This document shows, one piece after another, positions 60,317-64,000 of a stretch of DNA of 64,000 bases. Under the pieces are notes generated by a model, which was not told the DNA's origin, did not search any database, and worked only from the letters and a program-made list of their open reading frames with translations. How positions within the stretch are numbered: position 1 is the first letter of the stretch; every line of letters starts with the position of its first letter. Source of the DNA: Anaerolineaceae bacterium (lineage in GTDB: Bacteria; Chloroflexota; Anaerolineae; Aggregatilineales; Phototrophicaceae); contig WGMX01000033.1 in assembly GCA_016124855.1 (NCBI GenBank), positions 59,948 through 123,947 of the forward strand, in the 5' to 3' direction. The position numbers were made by a program, and so were the translations under genes.

Positions 60317-62389
60317 ATGACAAGTGACTTACTTCCCGGCCAAAGTTTCCCAGTGGGGGCGACGGTCTACCCGCACGGTGTCAATTTCTGTGTCTTTTCC
60401 AAAAATTGCGAGATGGTTGAGCTGCTGCTTTTCGATCATCCGACCAACCCCACGCCGTCCCGCGTCATCCAACTGAATCCACAAATCAACCGAACCTTTT
60501 ATTACTGGCATATATTTATTCGTGGCCTAAAAGCCGGACAAGTTTATGGTTACCGTGTCTACGGCGAAACCGTTTTGGAACGGGGTATCCGCTTTGACGG
60601 CTCTAAGGTGCTGCTTGATCCGTACGCACGCGCGGTGATTACGGACTGCTACGACCGGCAGGCGGCGTGTCGTTCCGGTGACAACTGCGCTCAAGCCTTA
60701 CGGGCGGTGGCGGTTGACTTCGCCGCTTACAACTGGCACGGCGACCAAAAACTGCATACACCCTTCGCACGCACACTCATCTACGAAATGCATGTTGGCG
60801 GTTTCACCCGCCACGCCAATTCCGGTTTGCCGCCGGAACTGCAAGGCACATATGCCGGCCTGATCGAGAAAATCCCCTATTTAAAAGACCTCGGCGTGAC
60901 TGCCGTAGAACTCCTGCCCGTTCAGCAGTTTGACTCGCAAGACGCGCCGTGGCCGCTGACTAATTATTGGGGCTACAGCCCGCTGGCCTTATTCGCCCCG
61001 CACAGCGCCTATGCGTCCCGCCGTGATCCGTTGGGCGCGGTGGACGAATTCCGCGATATGGTCAAAGCGCTGCACAAGGCGAAAATCGAAGTTATTCTGG
61101 ACGTTGTCTTTAACCACACCGCTGAAGATGCTGAAACCGGCCCTATGCTTTCGCTGCGAGGTTTTGAAAACCGCGCTTACTATATCCTCGAAGAAGATCA
61201 ATCGCGCTATGCCGACTTTACCGGCTGCGGTAACACCCTTAACACCAACCAGTCCATCGTCCGCCGCATGATTATGGACTGTCTGCGCTATTGGGTAACC
61301 GACATGCATGTCGATGGTTTCCGCTTTGATTTGGCCTCCGTCATGGCGCGTGACGAATGGGGACAGCCGCTGCGAAGCCCACCTATTTTATGGGAAATCG
61401 AATCCGAGCCAGCCTTAGCCGGTACAAAAATCATCGCCGAAGCGTGGGATGCCGCCGGATTGTATCAAGTCGGGAATTTCATCGGGGATCGTTGGGCCGA
61501 GTGGAACGGCAAATTCCGCGATGATGTCCGACGCTTCGTTAAAGGAGATCGTCAGAGCGTCAAAGATTTGGCTGCCCGCTTGACCGCCAGCAGTGATGTA
61601 TTTTTGCAAAACCATCGCGACCCGAACCGCAGCATCAACTTCATCACCTGTCACGATGGATTTACACTCAATGATGTGGTGTCTTATAACAACAAGCACA
61701 ATGAAGGCAACGGTCAACAAAATCAGGATGGGAGCGACAATAACTTTAGCTGGAACTGCGGTATTGAAGGGCCGACAACCGATCCGGCTGTCGAAACGCT
61801 GCGGACGCGCCAGATCAAAAATCTACTCACTATTTTGTTGATCGCACAGGGCACGCCTATGCTGCTGATGGGGGATGAAGTACGGCGTACGCAGAACGGC
61901 AACAACAACGCTTACTGCCAGAATAATGACGAATCGTGGTTTGATTGGCAGCGTCTTAAGCATCATGGTGAACTGCTGCGCTTCATGCGCGGGTTGATCC
62001 GCTTCACCCAAACTTCCAGCCTCTTCCGCGAAAATGACGTTTGGCATACCAGCCCGAACCTGCAATCACCTTATATCACATGGCATGGCACACACCTCGG
62101 GCAGCCAGATTGGGGCGACGACTCACACAGCTTGGCCTTCAGCCTGCATCATCCCAAAACAGGCGATCATATCCACGTTATCCTGAACGCATATTGGGAG
62201 ACGCTGGAGTTCGAACTACCCCCTTTGCCCGCGCGTGAAACTTGGCGTCGTATAGTTGATACCGCTTTGCCATCGCCCTATGATTTTTGTGATCCGGCTG
62301 AAGCGCTAATTATGGACGGTTCACCGTATCCGGTTGAAGCGCGTTCATCAGTCATCCTCGCAGCGCGCCATACACCCATCAATCGCTAA
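60317..62389 (+). CDS. glgX: Glycogen debranching enzyme
   Basis: The 690-residue protein has an N-terminal CBM48 domain (PVGATVYPHGVNFCVFSKNC) and a GH13 barrel with the isoamylase/GlgX pattern: nucleophile Asp in VDGFRFDLAS, acid/base Glu in KIIAEAWDAAG and Asp in NFITCHDGFTLNDVVSYN. It removes alpha-1,6 branches from phosphorylase-trimmed glycogen. Length is typical of GlgX. It is a single plus-strand gene. Confidence 0.95.
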   Translation: MTSDLLPGQSFPVGATVYPHGVNFCVFSKNCEMVELLLFDHPTNPTPSRVIQLNPQINRTFYYWHIFIRGLKAGQVYGYRVYGETVLERGIRFDGSKVLLDPYARAVITDCYDRQAACRSGDNCAQALRAVAVDFAAYNWHGDQKLHTPFARTLIYEMHVGGFTRHANSGLPPELQGTYAGLIEKIPYLKDLGVTAVELLPVQQFDSQDAPWPLTNYWGYSPLALFAPHSAYASRRDPLGAVDEFRDMVKALHKAKIEVILDVVFNHTAEDAETGPMLSLRGFENRAYYILEEDQSRYADFTGCGNTLNTNQSIVRRMIMDCLRYWVTDMHVDGFRFDLASVMARDEWGQPLRSPPILWEIESEPALAGTKIIAEAWDAAGLYQVGNFIGDRWAEWNGKFRDDVRRFVKGDRQSVKDLAARLTASSDVFLQNHRDPNRSINFITCHDGFTLNDVVSYNNKHNEGNGQQNQDGSDNNFSWNCGIEGPTTDPAVETLRTRQIKNLLTILLIAQGTPMLLMGDEVRRTQNGNNNAYCQNNDESWFDWQRLKHHGELLRFMRGLIRFTQTSSLFRENDVWHTSPNLQSPYITWHGTHLGQPDWGDDSHSLAFSLHHPKTGDHIHVILNAYWETLEFELPPLPARETWRRIVDTALPSPYDFCDPAEALIMDGSPYPVEARSSVILAARHTPINR

Positions 62390-62472
62390 TTCACTTCACC
62401 TTTGTTGATCGTATCTCTCCCTCAGATTGTAGTGCATCACAACTTGAATAATTAAGATAAAGTGAATAATTG

Positions 62473-62494
62473 TGATAAATATCCACATTTATCA
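62473..62494. promoter_or_regulatory. Palindrome upstream of the repeat-protein gene
   Basis: TGATAAAT-ATCCAC-ATTTATCA is a perfect 8-bp inverted repeat about 100 nt before the start codon, in an AT-rich region with TTAAAAT further down. It could be an operator. Confidence 0.4.
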
Positions 62495-62591
62495 ATTTTA
62501 GTGTGTTAAAATTTGGTGGATACATTGTTAAAGACAAGGCAGACCTGAGTACCCGCCATTGACCTCCAAAATAACGTCTCACCCATATCCC

Positions 62592-63779
62592 ATGTTTCGT
62601 TCGCTGCTGCTAACACTGCTTGGCATCACCGCCCTTGGTAGTGTGACGGCTTTCGTGGTGGTTGACTGCCGACCGCAGGCAGGCAAACCGGCTAACCAGA
62701 GCTTCTGCACCGGTGTTATCGGCGGCGCAGGCAGTAACAAAATCGTCGTTGAGCAAGATACAACCGTCAGCGGCCCATTTTTTGGCGATGGGGTTATTGG
62801 CAACGGCGGTGATGACATAATAATCAACAACGGCACCACCCTCTCCAATGGCGGTGGCACAGGTGAAAACGGTGACATCGAAGGGGACGTGGCAACCGGT
62901 AACGGCGGCAACGATGTGATCGTCAACAATGGCACCGTCGCAGGTGATATAGACGGCGATTCGGCACTTGGCAGCGGCGGCAATGATATTTTGATTAATA
63001 ACGGCACGGTTGGGGATGACATCGACGGTGATAATGTCCGACTGAGCGGTGGTGATGACCTGATTATCAATAACGGCACGGTCGGTGGGGATATCGAGGC
63101 CGATGATAATACGACTGCCGAAAACAGTCGGGGTGGCGATGATGTGATTGTTGTGAACGGCACGATTGAAGGCAGCGTGTTCGGGGATTTCGGCGTAGCG
63201 ATTGGCGGCGATGATACCGTTATCTTGCAGAACGGCGCGAACGGCGGATCAGATCACGAAATGTATCTCGATGGCAACGACGGCAACGACGTGCTGATTT
63301 TCAACTTCATGGTAAACGATCAGACAGCCCTTGATGCTCTCGCCTCTCAAATAAGCAATGCCAATCCCGCCAGCGGTTCACTCACCTTTAATGGGCAAAC
63401 CTTCACATGGAAAAATTTTGAGCATCTACACAATCAACTGCTTTTAGCCGGTCAATCCAGCGCCAAGGTTTACGCACATGATGAGCAGGTTTTCGCTTCG
63501 AGCCGCAGCACGGGCAGCGCAGATGCAGCCGTTTACTGCATGACACACAGCCTGAGTGTGGTCGGCAGTGACGCTCAAGGAAACAGTTCATATCTGTTCA
63601 GTGTTAAGGGCGAAAAAATAGCCAGCGCTCTCGAACAGGCCGCAGCCAACAAAATACAGGTGCAGCTTGGATCGCAGGATGGTCAGTCCTTATGGGCGCT
63701 GCCTTCGGGTGAGCTGTATCTCCAAGATGACAGCGGACGCTACGATTTCACGTTCAGCGGCAAGGGCTGTGGCATTTGA
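62592..63779 (+). CDS. Secreted protein with Gly-Asp/Asn repeats
   Basis: The 395-residue protein has a signal peptide (FRSLLLTLLGITALGSVTAF) and about six repeats of roughly 25-33 residues with the pattern GGxDxIIxNNGTVxGDIxGD (residues about 65-230), which look like a beta-solenoid and could bind calcium, though they are not canonical RTX nonapeptides. A further region of about 150 residues ends with two cysteines in CMTHS and KGCGI. The ATG at 62592 lacks a clear ribosome site; an upstream TTG at 62559 is an alternative. Its 3' end overlaps a histidine-kinase remnant. Confidence 0.7.
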   Translation: MFRSLLLTLLGITALGSVTAFVVVDCRPQAGKPANQSFCTGVIGGAGSNKIVVEQDTTVSGPFFGDGVIGNGGDDIIINNGTTLSNGGGTGENGDIEGDVATGNGGNDVIVNNGTVAGDIDGDSALGSGGNDILINNGTVGDDIDGDNVRLSGGDDLIINNGTVGGDIEADDNTTAENSRGGDDVIVVNGTIEGSVFGDFGVAIGGDDTVILQNGANGGSDHEMYLDGNDGNDVLIFNFMVNDQTALDALASQISNANPASGSLTFNGQTFTWKNFEHLHNQLLLAGQSSAKVYAHDEQVFASSRSTGSADAAVYCMTHSLSVVGSDAQGNSSYLFSVKGEKIASALEQAAANKIQVQLGSQDGQSLWALPSGELYLQDDSGRYDFTFSGKGCGI

Positions 63780-63866
63780 TTATCGAAAGGCGCGGGTATT
63801 TGGGGGATGGTGAAATAGAAAGTTGTCCCACCGCCTTTGGTCGACTCGACCCAGATTCGTCGGGTC
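63740..63866 (-). pseudogene. Histidine kinase 3' remnant (end of HATPase domain)
   Basis: On the minus strand the frame reads RRIWVESTKGGGTTFYFTIP and then a short tail to TAG at 63740. This is the last beta-strand region of a histidine kinase ATPase domain (normally GGRIWVES...G.GTTF.FTIP). Immediately upstream a stop appears and the sequence changes to the end of an IS256-type element, so the gene has been cut by it. Confidence 0.8.
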
Positions 63867-64000
63867 TGTCAAGAGTTTTGTGTAAACGGATTTTGCCATA
63901 CAAAATTAAATTGGGAAACGCCCCTCAAAACGGATAGCGAGTTGGTTCAAAATCAAAGCCCAATTCGGGACAGGCATCGTCCATTTTTTGATGATGTTAC
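63867..64000 (-). mobile_element. IS256-family insertion sequence, one end
   Basis: The element runs off the window. Its end near 63867 reads CTGTCAAGAGTTTTGTGTAA, followed by the stop of a mutator-type transposase at 63906. The exact boundary and target duplication cannot be fixed from one end. Confidence 0.75.
63906..63998 (-). CDS. IS256/mutator-family transposase, C-terminal end
   Basis: Thirty residues are visible (NIIKKWTMPVPNWALILNQL, AIRFEGRFPI), ending in TAA. The KKWTMPxxNWxxxLNQxAIxF pattern is the conserved C-terminus of IS256-family transposases. The rest lies beyond the window. Confidence 0.85.
   Translation of the reverse strand, partial: NIIKKWTMPVPNWALILNQLAIRFEGRFPI

Noticed and set aside
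1..64000. tRNA, rRNA or replication origin
   Set aside because: No cloverleaf with a T-loop GTTCGAnTC/CCA pattern, no rRNA-like segment and no DnaA-box cluster was noticed while reading.

Overview
The window looks like chromosomal DNA of a free-living bacterium of medium GC content, most likely a member of the Chloroflexota (Anaerolineae-like). This placement is an inference from gene content, not from a marker gene: a Uma2-type nuclease, a DUF4082 secreted protein, a TIR/FGE fusion, several secreted Ala/Thr-rich proteins, SpoIIM-type membrane proteins and many short palindromic intergenic repeats. No rRNA, tRNA or CRISPR array was seen.

Layout. 0-2.5 kb: the tail of a membrane glycosyltransferase, a RelE-type toxin-antitoxin pair, a Uma2 nuclease and a small acidic protein. 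2.5-4 kb: a GH51 arabinofuranosidase. 4.2-11.2 kb: a six-gene minus-strand operon in which a GH13 alpha-glucan enzyme and a Nudix hydrolase lead into two histidine kinases and two response regulators. 11.4-14.5 kb: an AI-2E-family exporter and a stress cluster (CsbD, DUF2383, YtxH, small membrane protein). 14.7-17.5 kb: an alpha/beta hydrolase, and a zinc-type CDF exporter divergent from a Fur-family regulator. 18.1-22.9 kb: a Kdp potassium pump operon with kdpF and a further 26-residue membrane microprotein. 23.9-31.9 kb: a sugar-acid operon (L-galactonate dehydrogenase-like, two cyclase-family hydrolases around a GntR regulator, tagaturonate reductase, a long altronate dehydratase) that should run L-galactonate to 2-keto-3-deoxygluconate. 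31.9-43.9 kb: TIR/FGE protein, an ABC exporter whose permease carries a SpoIIM domain, a DUF1624 membrane protein, sulfur-transfer enzymes, a UGT-type glycosyltransferase and an alanine-rich 15-residue-repeat protein.

44.6-59.4 kb is the strangest part. Seven phage-type genes, all on the minus strand and in head-to-tail order (protease-capsid fusion, connector, tail-completion-like, baseplate-like, tail-fibre-like, small protein, holin-like), are separated by ordinary plus-strand host genes and by a four-gene minus-strand block in which hicAB is sandwiched between two copies of a DUF6941-type gene. Portal, terminase, tube and tape-measure genes are missing, yet the remaining frames are intact with good ribosome binding sites. 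60.3-64 kb: glycogen debranching enzyme GlgX, a secreted Asp/Asn/Gly-repeat protein, and a histidine-kinase 3-prime remnant cut by an IS256-family element that runs off the window.

Across the window, short palindromes ending in CCCTAC (or starting GTAGGG) sit between genes. Their arms differ in sequence but remain self-complementary. Members of related palindromic families have also entered two coding regions in frame.
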